A stretch of DNA of 21,773 nt, from contig CARBKU010000006.1 in the NCBI GenBank assembly GCA_948946035.1, forward strand, positions 1-21,773, read 5' to 3'. A model generated the notes under the pieces. It did no database searches. It was given only the letters and a program-made list of their open reading frames with translations, and was not told the DNA's origin. Position 1 is the stretch's first letter. Each line of letters opens with the position of its first letter. Positions 6,710-14,071 of the stretch are shown here, piece by piece. Source of the DNA: an uncultured Clostridia bacterium (lineage in GTDB: Bacteria; Bacillota; Clostridia; TANB77; CAG-508). Position numbers and translations under genes: made by a program.

Positions 6710-7018
6710 ATGAGAATAAAAAAAGGAGACAACGTTCAAATTTTATCTGGAAATGACAAAGGAACAACAGGAGAAGTATTAGAAATAATACCAAAAGAAG
6801 ATAAAATTGTTGTTAAAGGAGTAAATATAAGAAAAAAGCACATTAAAGCAAAACGACAAGGAGACGAAAGTGGAATTATATCTGTAGAATGTGCAATACC
6901 AAGTTCAAAAGCAAACATAGTATGTGCAAAATGTGGAAAAGCTACAAAAATAGGATATAGAGAAGAAAAAGATAAAAAAGTACGTATTTGTAAAAAATGC
7001 GGAGCAAAATTAAATTAG
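6710..7018 (+). CDS. rplX: 50S ribosomal protein L24 with zinc ribbon
   Basis: L24 is a KOW-domain protein that initiates 50S assembly. The 102-residue product has the KOW motif at about residues 1-34 (KKGDNVQILSGNDKGTTGEV) and a C-terminal four-cysteine ribbon, C72-x2-C75 and C94-x2-C97, that should bind zinc. This ribbon occurs in many but not all bacterial L24 proteins. An AAAAGGAGG site precedes the ATG. rplE follows closely. Confidence 0.97.
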   Translation: MRIKKGDNVQILSGNDKGTTGEVLEIIPKEDKIVVKGVNIRKKHIKAKRQGDESGIISVECAIPSSKANIVCAKCGKATKIGYREEKDKKVRICKKCGAKLN

Positions 7019-7044
7019 AAAATAAGAAAGGAGGAAAAAAGAAA

Positions 7045-7584
7045 ATGGAAAAATTAAGAGAACATTACGAAAAAGAAGTAATTCCAGCATTAATGAAAAA
7101 ATTTGAATATAAATCTGTTATGCAAGTACCAAAAATTGAAAAAATAGTAATAAATATTGGTTTAGGAGATTTAAAAGAAAATCCAAAAGCATTAGAAAAT
7201 GCAATGAATGATTTAACAATAATTACAGGTCAAAGACCAATTATAACAAAAGCAAAAAAATCAATTGCAGCGTTCAAATTAAGAGAAGGAGCAAACATCG
7301 GTTGCAAAGTAACATTAAGAGCAGACAAAATGTATGATTTTGCTTATAAATTATTCAATGTAGCACTTCCAAGAGTTAGAGATTTTAGAGGAGTATCAGC
7401 AGATTCTTTTGATGGAAGAGGAAATTATTCTATGGGTATTAAAGAACAATTAATATTCCCAGAAATCGAATATGATAAAGTAGACAAACTAAGAGGTATG
7501 GACATTATATTCGTAACAACAGCTAAAAATGATGAAGAAGCTAAAGAACTATTAAATTTAATGGGAATGCCTTTTAGAAACTAA
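7045..7584 (+). CDS. rplE: 50S ribosomal protein L5
   Basis: L5 binds 5S rRNA and contacts the P-site tRNA. I choose ATG 7045, placed after AAAGGAGG (7027-7034), giving 179 residues, the usual family length. The in-frame extension to 6997 runs into rplX and lacks homology. Family blocks: MEKLREHYEKEVIPALMKKF, VPKIEKIVINIGLGDLKENP near residues 30-49, TGQRPIITKAKKSIAAFKLR, and RDFRGVSADSFDGRGNYSMG near 112-131. Confidence 0.98.
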   Translation: MEKLREHYEKEVIPALMKKFEYKSVMQVPKIEKIVINIGLGDLKENPKALENAMNDLTIITGQRPIITKAKKSIAAFKLREGANIGCKVTLRADKMYDFAYKLFNVALPRVRDFRGVSADSFDGRGNYSMGIKEQLIFPEIEYDKVDKLRGMDIIFVTTAKNDEEAKELLNLMGMPFRN

Positions 7585-7643
7585 TTTAGCTGTATAAATG
7601 GAAGTTACATATAACTTATGCAATCAAAAAGATTGCAAACCTT
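7582..7643 (+). repeat. Double-hairpin element, copy 2 (rplE-rpsZ spacer)
   Basis: An imperfect first stem joins TAATTTAGCTGTA (7582-7594) to TACATATAACTTA (7606-7618). It is followed at once by a perfect second hairpin, TGCAATC/GATTGCA (7619-7625/7631-7637), with loop AAAAA. The linker ATAACTTAT and the CAATC/GATTG stem match copies 1 and 3, with a G-C pair here where copies 1 and 3 have A-T. CCTT (7640-7643) lies between this hairpin and two AAGG motifs at the rpsZ ribosome binding site. Confidence 0.6.
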
Positions 7644-7666
7644 AGTCAAAGGAAAGGAGTAATATT

Positions 7667-7852
7667 ATGGCTAAAAAGTCAATGAAAGTAAAACAAGCAA
7701 GGCCACAAAAGTATAAAACAAGAGAATATAACAGATGTAAATTATGTGGTAGACCACATAGCTATATTAGAAAATATGGAATTTGCCGTGTGTGCTTTAG
7801 AGAATTAGCACATAGGGGAGAAATTCCAGGTGTAAAAAAAGCTAGCTGGTAA
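7667..7852 (+). CDS. rpsZ: 30S ribosomal protein S14, zinc type
   Basis: S14 is a 30S head protein. This is the short, zinc-binding (C+) form of 61 residues with C24-x2-C27 and C40-x2-C43, around RCKLCGRPHSYIRKYGICRV. It ends in the invariant GEIPGVKKASW. The short form at this position in the spc operon is typical of Bacillota. An AAAGGAG site precedes the ATG. Confidence 0.98.
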   Translation: MAKKSMKVKQARPQKYKTREYNRCKLCGRPHSYIRKYGICRVCFRELAHRGEIPGVKKASW

Positions 7853-7894
7853 TAAAACTGAAATAATAAAAAATGAAAAGGAGGTAATTATTTA

Positions 7895-8293
7895 ATGAAC
7901 ATTACAGATCCAATAGCAGATATGTTAACAAGAATAAGAAATGCAAATAGTTCAAAGCATAAAACAGTTGATATCCCAGCTTCAAATATGAAACTAGGTA
8001 TTGCTGACATTCTATGTAAAGAAGGATATATAAAATCTTTTGAAGAAATCAAAGATGATGCACAAGGAATTATAAGAATTACTTTAAAATATGATGAAAA
8101 AGGAAATAGAGTAATTGATGGTTTAAGAAGAATAAGTAAACCAGGTTTAAGAGTGTATGCATCTAAAGAAGAATTACCAAGAGTATTAAACGGATTAGGA
8201 ATAGCAATTATTTCAACTTCTAAAGGTTTAAAAACAGATAAAGAAGCTAGACAATTAGGAATTGGTGGAGAAGTATTAGCTTATATTTGGTAG
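7895..8293 (+). CDS. rpsH: 30S ribosomal protein S8
   Basis: S8 binds the central domain of 16S rRNA, and in E. coli it also represses the spc operon. The 132-residue product opens MNITDPIADMLTRIRNANSS, has IPASNMKLGIADILCKEGYI near residues 28-47 and RRISKPGLRVYASKEELPRV near 79-98. It ends with the typical STSKGLKTDKEARQLGIGGE and VLAYIW. Length is normal. An AAAAGGAGG site lies in the short spacer after rpsZ. Confidence 0.98.
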   Translation: MNITDPIADMLTRIRNANSSKHKTVDIPASNMKLGIADILCKEGYIKSFEEIKDDAQGIIRITLKYDEKGNRVIDGLRRISKPGLRVYASKEELPRVLNGLGIAIISTSKGLKTDKEARQLGIGGEVLAYIW

Positions 8294-8321
8294 AATAGAA
8301 AAAAGGAGGGAAAACTAAAAA

Positions 8322-8858
8322 ATGTCAAGAATAGGAAATAAACCAATTACAGTACCATCAGAAGTACAAGTAAAAATAGATGGACAAAAAATTACTGTAA
8401 CAGGACCAAAAGGTACATTAGAAAGAGAAATACATAAAGATATTTCTGTAGAAATGACAGATAACATCATTAAAGTTATAAGAAAAGATGATGAAGCAAC
8501 AAGTAGAAGCTTACATGGATTAACAAGAACATTAATAAACAATATGATAATTGGTGTAACTTCAGCATATAGTAAAGAATTACAAATTAATGGTGTAGGA
8601 TATAGAGTACAAAAACAAGGAAATGATTTAAATTTAACATTAGGATATTCTCATCCAGTAATATTTAAAGCACCACAAGGAATCACATTTGATGTACCAA
8701 ATCCTAATACTATTATTGTAAATGGAATTGATAAAGAATTGGTTGGTCAAACAACAGCTGTAATAAGAACAAAAAGACCACCAGAAGTATATAGAGGTAA
8801 AGGTATTAAATATGCTGATGAGGTTATTAGACGTAAAGAAGGTAAAACAGGAAAATAA
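8322..8858 (+). CDS. rplF: 50S ribosomal protein L6
   Basis: L6 sits near the sarcin-ricin loop and the GTPase-associated centre. The 178-residue product has the opening MSRIGNKPITVPSEVQVKID, TVTGPKGTLEREI near residues 26-38, LINNMIIGVTSAYSKELQIN near 71-90, GVGYRVQKQGNDLNLTLGYS near 91-110, and the C-terminal PPEVYRGKGIKYADEVIRRK followed by EGKTGK. Length is normal. AAAAGGAGGG precedes it. Confidence 0.98.
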   Translation: MSRIGNKPITVPSEVQVKIDGQKITVTGPKGTLEREIHKDISVEMTDNIIKVIRKDDEATSRSLHGLTRTLINNMIIGVTSAYSKELQINGVGYRVQKQGNDLNLTLGYSHPVIFKAPQGITFDVPNPNTIIVNGIDKELVGQTTAVIRTKRPPEVYRGKGIKYADEVIRRKEGKTGK

Positions 8859-8988
8859 CTAATATCTTAATTTAAATATGTAATATAATCGGATTTTAGA
8901 TAAGGATTATGAAGTCTAAAAAAAGCTAATTTATATACTGTAGAAATGAAGCTTAAAATATTAACTTTTAAGAAAGGAGTAAATAATA
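8859..8988 (+). promoter_or_regulatory. rplF-rplR spacer with hairpin
   Basis: This 130-base AT-rich spacer has no gene. TTTTAGA (about 8894-8900) pairs perfectly with TCTAAAA (about 8915-8921). AAGCT near 8926 can pair with AGCTT near 8951. A TAATATAAT sequence near 8881 resembles a -10 box but has no convincing -35. Function unknown. Confidence 0.35.
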
Positions 8989-9348
8989 ATGGTAAAAAAG
9001 ACAGACAGAAAAATGGAAAGAACAAGAAGACATATAAGAGTAAGAAGAAAAATATCTGGAACAGCAGAAAGACCAAGATTATGTGTATATAGAAGTAATT
9101 CAAATTTATATGTACAAATAATAGATGATGTTGCTGGAAATACATTAGTTCAAGCTTCTACATTAGACAAAGAAATAAAAACAAAACATTCTAATAAAGC
9201 AGCAGCAAAAGAAGTAGGGACACTAATAGCAAAAAGAGCAGCAGATAAAAAAATAGAAACTGTAGTATTTGATCGTGGTGGATATATCTATCATGGAGTT
9301 ATTAAAGAACTAGCAGAAGCAGCTAGAGAAGGTGGACTAAAATTCTAG
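8989..9348 (+). CDS. rplR: 50S ribosomal protein L18
   Basis: L18 binds 5S rRNA together with L5. The 119-residue product has a basic N-terminus and the family blocks RRHIRVRRKISGTAERPRL near residues 13-31, CVYRSNSNLYVQIIDDVAGN near 32-51, and the C-terminal FDRGGYIYHGVIKELAEAAR and EGGLKF. Length is normal. AGAAAGGAG precedes the ATG. Confidence 0.98.
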   Translation: MVKKTDRKMERTRRHIRVRRKISGTAERPRLCVYRSNSNLYVQIIDDVAGNTLVQASTLDKEIKTKHSNKAAAKEVGTLIAKRAADKKIETVVFDRGGYIYHGVIKELAEAAREGGLKF

Positions 9349-9386
9349 CTTATTAACAATAAAATAAAGGAGGTAAAACAAAACCT

Positions 9387-9872
9387 ATGGAAGAAAAGAA
9401 TGAATTAAAAGAAAAAGTTGTAGCTATTAATAGAGTTGCTAAAGTAGTTAAAGGTGGTAGAACTTTTAGATTTAGTGCTGTAGTAGTAGTTGGAGACGAA
9501 AATGGTCATGTAGGTGTAGGTAATGGTAAAGCAGCAGAAGTACCAGATGCAATAAAAAAAGCAATACAAGAAGCTAAAAAGAACTTAGTAGAAGTTCCAA
9601 TAGTTGAAACAAGTGTACCACATGAATTTGTTGGTAAATTTGGAAGTGCTAAAGTAATGTTAAAACCAGCAGCTGTTGGTACAGGACTTATTGCTGGAGG
9701 TAGTGTTAGACCAGTACTTGAACTTGCAGGATATAAAGATATAAGAACAAAAGTTATTGGAACAAATAATCCTAGAAATGTAGTATATGCTACAATAGAA
9801 GGATTAAAATCTATGCAAACAATTGAACAAGTTGCTAAAAAGAGAGGTAAAAAAATAGACGAAATATTATAA
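9387..9872 (+). CDS. rpsE: 30S ribosomal protein S5
   Basis: S5 helps maintain decoding accuracy and the mRNA entry helicase function of the ribosome. The 161-residue product contains VVAINRVAKVVKGGRTFRFS near residues 11-30, GHVGVGNGKAAEVPDAIKKA near 40-59, VMLKPAAVGTGLIAGGSVRP near 90-109, and GYKDIRTKVIGTNNPRNVV near 115-133. Length is normal. The AAGGAGG site is 13 bases from the ATG, a little long. The gene usually next to it, rpmD, is missing. Confidence 0.98.
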   Translation: MEEKNELKEKVVAINRVAKVVKGGRTFRFSAVVVVGDENGHVGVGNGKAAEVPDAIKKAIQEAKKNLVEVPIVETSVPHEFVGKFGSAKVMLKPAAVGTGLIAGGSVRPVLELAGYKDIRTKVIGTNNPRNVVYATIEGLKSMQTIEQVAKKRGKKIDEIL

Positions 9873-9883
9873 AATACTATTTT

Positions 9884-9944
9884 GGGGATAAATACAAATA
9901 TAAGTATGGTTAATGAATAAAATACCATAATAAATTGTCCCCTT
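9884..9944 (+). promoter_or_regulatory. Hairpin ahead of rplO in place of rpmD
   Basis: GGGGATAA (9884-9891) pairs with TTGTCCCC (9935-9942; 8 bp, one G-U). An inner TATGGT (9905-9910) pairs with ACCATA (9924-9929). The right arm ends CCCCTT, which could instead pair with AAGG of the rplO ribosome binding site (9957-9960). The spacer is only 102 bases and too short for an L30 gene. Confidence 0.5.
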
Positions 9945-9974
9945 CTATTAAAGAAAAAGGAGGTGCAATGCATA

Positions 9975-10409
9975 ATGAAAATAGGAGAATTAAAGCCAGC
10001 TGTTAAGAAAGTAAAAAGAAATGTAGTAGGACGTGGAATAGGTTCTGGAAATGGAAAAACATCAGGAAGAGGTCAAAAAGGACAAAAAGCAAGATCTGGT
10101 GGAGGAGTAAGAAGAGGATTTGAAGGTGGTCAAACACCATTATATAGAAGATTACCAAAAAGAGGATTCAAAAACATAAACAGAAAAACATATACAGAAG
10201 TAACATTAACAATGCTAAATAAATCACAAGCTACAGATGTTACTGCTACAAGCTTATTAGAAGAAGGAATAATAGGAAAAATAAATGACGGAATAGTAAT
10301 TTTAGCTACAGGAAAATTAGAGAAAAAATTAAATGTTAAAGCTAATAGATTTACAGGAAAAGCAAAAGAAGAAATTGAAGCTTTAGGTGGAAAGGCTGAG
10401 GTGATTTAA
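9975..10409 (+). CDS. rplO: 50S ribosomal protein L15
   Basis: L15 is a late-assembly 50S protein. I choose ATG 9975, 11 bases after AAGGAGG (9957-9963). An upstream in-frame GTG at 9963 overlaps that site. The 144-residue product has MKIGELKPAVKKVKRNVVGR, GIGSGNGKTSGRGQKGQKAR near residues 21-40, and SGGGVRRGFEGGQTPLYRRL near 41-60, followed by PKRGFKN and the C-terminal globular domain. It ends directly against secY. Confidence 0.97.
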   Translation: MKIGELKPAVKKVKRNVVGRGIGSGNGKTSGRGQKGQKARSGGGVRRGFEGGQTPLYRRLPKRGFKNINRKTYTEVTLTMLNKSQATDVTATSLLEEGIIGKINDGIVILATGKLEKKLNVKANRFTGKAKEEIEALGGKAEVI

Positions 10410-11729
10410 TTGTTTAAAACAATAAAAAATGCTATTTCAACACCAGATGTAAGAAAAAAATTAATATATACTTTAATATTAATTATAGTATTTAGATTTG
10501 GATGTTATATTACAGTTCCAGGAGTAAATAGTATAGCATTAAATGAAGCAATGGGAGACTCAAATGGAATAGCTGGACTAATTGATATGATATCAGGAGG
10601 AGCTTTTTCAAGATTTTCAGTTTTTGCAATGTCAATAAGTCCATATATCACAGCTTCAATTGTTATTCAATTACTTGCAATGATTATTCCATCTTTAGAA
10701 AGATTAACTAAAGAAGGTGGAGAAGAAGGAAGACAAAAAATTAATAAATATACAAAACTTTTAACAGTTATATTAGCTTTAGTTGAAGGAACTGGAATTT
10801 ATTTATCATATAAATCTACAGGAATATTTGTGGATAATAACTTTCTAACAGGATTTTTAGTAGTAATAGGTTTAGTTGCTGGAACAGCTTTATTAATGTG
10901 GCTAGGAGAACAAATTACAAATAAAGGTATTGGAAATGGAATTTCATTATTAATATTTATTGGTATTATTTCAAGATTACCAAGTGGACTTACAACACTA
11001 TGGAATTTAATTTTACCAGAAGCAGGATTTAGCACAGCAGGATTACTAACTGCTATTGGAATTGTTTTAGGAGCACTTATTTTAGTAGCAGGTGTTGTAT
11101 TTGTACAACAAGCAGAAAGAAGAGTACCTGTACAATATTCTAAAAAAGTAGTAGGAAGAAAAATGGTAGGAGCACAAAGTACTCATATACCATTAAAACT
11201 AGCAATGGCAGGTGTAATGCCAGTAATCTTTGCATCATCATTTATGACATTTCCAGCTATGATTATTCAAATATTTGTAAAAGATATAGAAAGTCAAACA
11301 GGATTCTTATCAGGGTTATATAAATTTTCAATTGCTACATCAAGTTCAAGTGTTGGAATTGGATATTCAATAGCTAATGCTTTAGTATACTTACTATTAA
11401 TTGTTGGATTCACATTTTTCTATACTTATGCTACATTTAATCCAGCAGAAGTATCTAACAATATTAAGAAAAATGGTGGATTTATACCTGGAATTAGAGC
11501 TGGAAAACCAACAACAGAATACTTAACATCAATAATTTCTAAATTAACATGGTTTGGTGGACTTTTCTTATCATTAATCGCAATATTACCAATGCTATTA
11601 AGATTTACAAATCTTAATATAGCATTTGGAGGAACTTCAATATTAATCGTTGTAGGTGTTGCTCTTGAAACAGTACAACAATTAGAATCTCAATTAGCAA
11701 TGAGACACTATAAGGGATTCTTAGAATAA
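10410..11729 (+). CDS. secY: Preprotein translocase subunit SecY (TTG start)
   Basis: SecY is the pore of the SecYEG channel in the cytoplasmic membrane. The 439-residue product starts at TTG immediately after the rplO stop. Its GAGGTGA ribosome binding site lies in the end of rplO, so translation is probably coupled. Typical features: FKTIKNAISTPDVRKKLIYT, the plug and early TM region with GGAFSRFSVFAMSISPYITA near residues 63-82, LERLTKEGGEEGRQKINKYT near 96-115, and the cytosolic loop QAERRVPVQYSKKVVGRK near 234-251. FNPAEVSNNIKKNGGFIPGI and RAGKPT lie near 343-368. About ten hydrophobic helices can be seen. Confidence 0.98.
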   Translation: MFKTIKNAISTPDVRKKLIYTLILIIVFRFGCYITVPGVNSIALNEAMGDSNGIAGLIDMISGGAFSRFSVFAMSISPYITASIVIQLLAMIIPSLERLTKEGGEEGRQKINKYTKLLTVILALVEGTGIYLSYKSTGIFVDNNFLTGFLVVIGLVAGTALLMWLGEQITNKGIGNGISLLIFIGIISRLPSGLTTLWNLILPEAGFSTAGLLTAIGIVLGALILVAGVVFVQQAERRVPVQYSKKVVGRKMVGAQSTHIPLKLAMAGVMPVIFASSFMTFPAMIIQIFVKDIESQTGFLSGLYKFSIATSSSSVGIGYSIANALVYLLLIVGFTFFYTYATFNPAEVSNNIKKNGGFIPGIRAGKPTTEYLTSIISKLTWFGGLFLSLIAILPMLLRFTNLNIAFGGTSILIVVGVALETVQQLESQLAMRHYKGFLE

Positions 11730-11750
11730 AATTTATGGAGAAAGGATTAA

Positions 11751-11867
11751 GTCTGTGTATTAACATGTAATCTATACAGACTTTATTCTGTTTCTATAAT
11801 TGATTAGATAGTTTTTATAATGTTTATTTAAATAAAAAATAGACAATATAAAGATTATCTAGTTAAT
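11751..11867 (+). promoter_or_regulatory. Long hairpins in the secY-adk spacer
   Basis: Two structures are visible. AAGTCTGTGTA (about 11751-11761) pairs with TATACAGACTT (about 11773-11783) over 11 bp with one G-U. A second stem of 21 consecutive pairs joins 11799-11819 to 11847-11867 around a 27-base loop. It contains four G-U pairs, all compatible with RNA pairing. No T-run follows either structure, so they are not typical terminators. The element ends about 20 bases before the adk ribosome binding site. Confidence 0.6.
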
Positions 11868-11899
11868 AGGTAATTAAAAAGAAAATGGAGGGAAAAATT

Positions 11900-12556
11900 A
11901 TGATAATTATTATGTTAGGAGCACCAGGAACTGGAAAGGGAACATTAGCAAGTATTTTAGCAGAAAAAATTAATATTCCACAAGTATCTACAGGAGATAT
12001 TTTTAGAAAGCATATTAATGAACAAACAGAATTAGGAAAGTTAGCTAATGAATATATTTCAAAAGGACAACTTGTTCCAGATGAAGTAACTGTAAATATA
12101 GTTAAAGAAAGATTAGAAGAAAATGATGCTAAACAAGGAGTAATTTTAGATGGATTTCCAAGAACAGTAAAACAAGCAGAAGATTTAGAAAAAATATTAA
12201 ACGAAAAAAATAAAAAAGTTGATTTAGTTATTAATTTAATAACTCCCGAAGAAGAAATAGTAGAAAGAATAGTAAATAGAAGAGTATGTCCTCAATGTAA
12301 AGCAGTATATAATTTAAAATTAAAACCAGCAAAGCAAGAAGGAATTTGCGATATTTGTGGACACGAATTAATTCAAAGAGAAGACGATAATGTAGAAACT
12401 ATTAAATTAAGATTAAAAACATATTTCGATCAAACAAGTTCACTAATTAATTACTACGAGCAAAAAGGAATTTTAAATACAGAAGAAGTTAGTGAAAAAG
12501 TTAATAGACTTGGTAAAGATGTTGCAATAGAATTAGTCGAAAAATTAAGTAAATAA
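11900..12556 (+). CDS. adk: Adenylate kinase, zinc lid type
   Basis: Adk catalyses ATP + AMP to 2 ADP in the cytosol. I choose ATG 11900, 7 bases after GGAGGG. An upstream in-frame ATG at 11885 overlaps that site. The 218-residue product has the P-loop GAPGTGKGT at residues 7-15 (K13), the AMP-binding STGDIFR near 30-36, DGFPRT at 84-89, and a long-form lid with C130, C133, C150 and C153. Those cysteines should bind zinc, as in many Gram-positive adenylate kinases. Its position between secY and map is standard for Bacillota. Confidence 0.97.
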   Translation: MIIIMLGAPGTGKGTLASILAEKINIPQVSTGDIFRKHINEQTELGKLANEYISKGQLVPDEVTVNIVKERLEENDAKQGVILDGFPRTVKQAEDLEKILNEKNKKVDLVINLITPEEEIVERIVNRRVCPQCKAVYNLKLKPAKQEGICDICGHELIQREDDNVETIKLRLKTYFDQTSSLINYYEQKGILNTEEVSEKVNRLGKDVAIELVEKLSK

Positions 12557-12600
12557 TTTATGTCATAGTAATGTGTTATCATCGTAAGGAGATGAAAAAG

Positions 12601-13371
12601 TTGGTAACAATAAAATCTAAAAAAGAAATAGAATATATGAAAGAAGCATGCAAAGTAGTAGCACTAATGTACCAAGAAATTGAAAATAAAATAAAACCAG
12701 GAATGTCTACATTTGAAATTGACCAAATAGCAGAAAAAACTATAAGAAAACTAGGTGCAATACCTGCCGAAAAGGGATACAATCCAGGAATTAAAGGGAT
12801 ACCACCATATCCAGCATCTATATGCATATCAATAAATGATGAAGTAATACATGGAATTCCTTCAAAAAATAAAATAATAAAAGAAGGAGATATAGTAAGT
12901 GTAGATACAGTAGCACTAAAAAATGGCTATAATGGTGATGCAGCAAGAACATTTATGATAGGAAATGTATCAAAAGAAGCTAAAAGATTAGTAGAAGTTA
13001 CAAAACAGGCATTTTATGAAGGAATAAAATTTGCAAAACCAGGATTTAGAATAGGCGACATTAGTCATGCAATTGGAGAATATGTTAAGTCACAAGGATA
13101 TAGTGTAATAAGAGAATTTCAAGGACATGGTATAGGAAAGCAAATGCATGAAGATCCTGGAATACCAAATTACGGAAAAGCAGGAAGAGGAATAAGAATA
13201 GAACCTGGGATGACATTAGCAATAGAGCCTATGGTAATACAAGGAAAACCAAATATTTTAGAGCTTGAAGATGGCTGGACAATAATAACAGAAGATGGTA
13301 GTTTATCTGCACATTATGAAAATACGATTTTAATTACAGAAAAAGAGCCAGAAATATTGACAATACTTTGA
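12601..13371 (+). CDS. map: Type I methionine aminopeptidase (TTG start)
   Basis: Map removes the N-terminal methionine from new proteins. I choose TTG 12601, 9 bases after AAGGAG (12586-12591), giving MVTIKSKKEIEYMKEACKVV, the usual type I start. The ATG at 12592 directly abuts the ribosome binding site, and the one at 12571 lies upstream of it. In the 256-residue product the five expected metal ligands are D102, D113, H176, E209 and E240, with H84 matching the E. coli catalytic His79. The 3' end of the gene contains a promoter for infA. Confidence 0.95.
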   Translation: MVTIKSKKEIEYMKEACKVVALMYQEIENKIKPGMSTFEIDQIAEKTIRKLGAIPAEKGYNPGIKGIPPYPASICISINDEVIHGIPSKNKIIKEGDIVSVDTVALKNGYNGDAARTFMIGNVSKEAKRLVEVTKQAFYEGIKFAKPGFRIGDISHAIGEYVKSQGYSVIREFQGHGIGKQMHEDPGIPNYGKAGRGIRIEPGMTLAIEPMVIQGKPNILELEDGWTIITEDGSLSAHYENTILITEKEPEILTIL

Positions 13372-13385
13372 AAATATTATATAAT
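13357..13385 (+). promoter_or_regulatory. Internal consensus promoter for infA and the alpha genes
   Basis: TTGACA (13357-13362), a 17-base spacer and TATAAT (13380-13385) match consensus perfectly. The -35 box lies inside the last codons of map. Initiation near 13392 would give an infA leader of about 60 bases and allow infA-rpmJ-rpsM-rpsK-rpsD-rpoA-rplQ to be transcribed independently of the S10 promoter. Confidence 0.85.
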
Positions 13386-13450
13386 ACAATAGTTATTATG
13401 CATTTAGGAAAAAATGGATAATAAAACTCTTAAACTAGGAGGTATAAAAA

Positions 13451-13669
13451 TTGGCAAAAGAAGATGTTATAGAGGTTGAAGGTACAGTAGTAGAAACTTT
13501 ACCAAATACAAATTTCAAAGTAGAACTTGAAAATGGACATCAAATATTAGCTCACATTTCAGGAAAATTAAGAATGAATTATATAAAAATATTGCCAGGT
13601 GACAAAGTTAAAGTAGAACTTTCACCATATGATTTAACTAGAGGAAGAATTACATGGAGAGCAAAATAG
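13451..13669 (+). CDS. infA: Translation initiation factor IF-1 (TTG start)
   Basis: IF-1 binds the A site of the 30S subunit during initiation. The 72-residue product is a single S1/OB domain of exact family length, with MAKEDVIEVEGTVVETLPNT, FKVELENGHQILAHISGKLR and MNYIKILPGDKVKVELSPYD followed by LTRGRITWRAK. It starts at TTG after AGGAGG (13437-13442). Elsewhere infA often starts with ATG. Confidence 0.97.
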   Translation: MAKEDVIEVEGTVVETLPNTNFKVELENGHQILAHISGKLRMNYIKILPGDKVKVELSPYDLTRGRITWRAK

Positions 13670-13707
13670 AACAAGTTAAAAATTAACCCATATATATATG
13701 CAGACAG

Positions 13708-13738
13708 GCTAATAAACAACAGCCACTGTAATTAGCCA
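13708..13738 (+). promoter_or_regulatory. Hairpin in the infA-rpmJ spacer
   Basis: GGCTAAT (about 13708-13714) and ATTAGCC (about 13731-13737) form a perfect 7-bp stem around a 16-17 base loop, immediately before the AAGGAGG site of rpmJ. No T-run follows. It could affect rpmJ ribosome access. Confidence 0.4.
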
Positions 13739-13754
13739 AGGAGGTGTAGAAAAA

Positions 13755-13868
13755 ATGAAAGTAAGAGCATCAGTAAAAAAAATATGCGATAAATGTAAAA
13801 TAATTAAAAGAAAGGGAAAAATCAGAGTAATCTGTGAAAACCCAAAACATAAGCAAAGACAAGGTTAA
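13755..13868 (+). CDS. rpmJ: 50S ribosomal protein L36, zinc type
   Basis: This 37-residue protein is the smallest of the 50S subunit. It has the family opening MKVRASVKKICDKCKIIKRK and the zinc ligands C11, C14, C27 and H32 in the pattern CDKC then ICENPKHKQRQG. AAGGAGGTG (13739-13747) precedes the ATG. Its place between infA and rpsM is standard. Confidence 0.97.
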   Translation: MKVRASVKKICDKCKIIKRKGKIRVICENPKHKQRQG

Positions 13869-14071
13869 TCCTTAAATTAGTTAACAACACAAATTTGGTA
13901 GCGGCTGTGTATATTCTATAATATATACATATCAATTTGTGTTTATATATATGTTTTAAATATATTAAAGATCAATAAAAAGTATGGAGCTACTTTACAT
14001 TGATGCATTTCACCTTTAATATACTTTAGGACAAACAAATAAAAATAATTATTTTGGAGGTGCAAAAAAAT
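13869..14071 (+). promoter_or_regulatory. Structured rpmJ-rpsM spacer with two nested hairpins
   Basis: Hairpin A: AACACAAATT (13886-13895) pairs perfectly with AATTTGTGTT (13934-13943), enclosing an 8-bp inner stem (13907-13914/13923-13930). Hairpin B: TATATTAAAG (13961-13970) with CTTTAATATA (14014-14023), then ATCAAT (13971-13976) with ATTGAT (13999-14004), then AAAGTA (13979-13984) with TACTTT (13991-13996) around loop TGGAGC. That makes 22 pairs in three stacked helices. No T-run and no promoter are visible, and no gene fits. A regulatory RNA upstream of rpsM is the simplest reading. Confidence 0.6.

Noticed and set aside
9873..9974. A hidden or degraded rpmD between rpsE and rplO
   Set aside because: The gap is 102 bases, while L30 needs about 180, and no frame shows L30 motifs.
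12571..12600. ATG at 12571 or 12592 as the map start
   Set aside because: The AAGGAG site (12586-12591) lies downstream of the first and directly abuts the second. TTG 12601 gives both proper spacing and the usual N-terminus.
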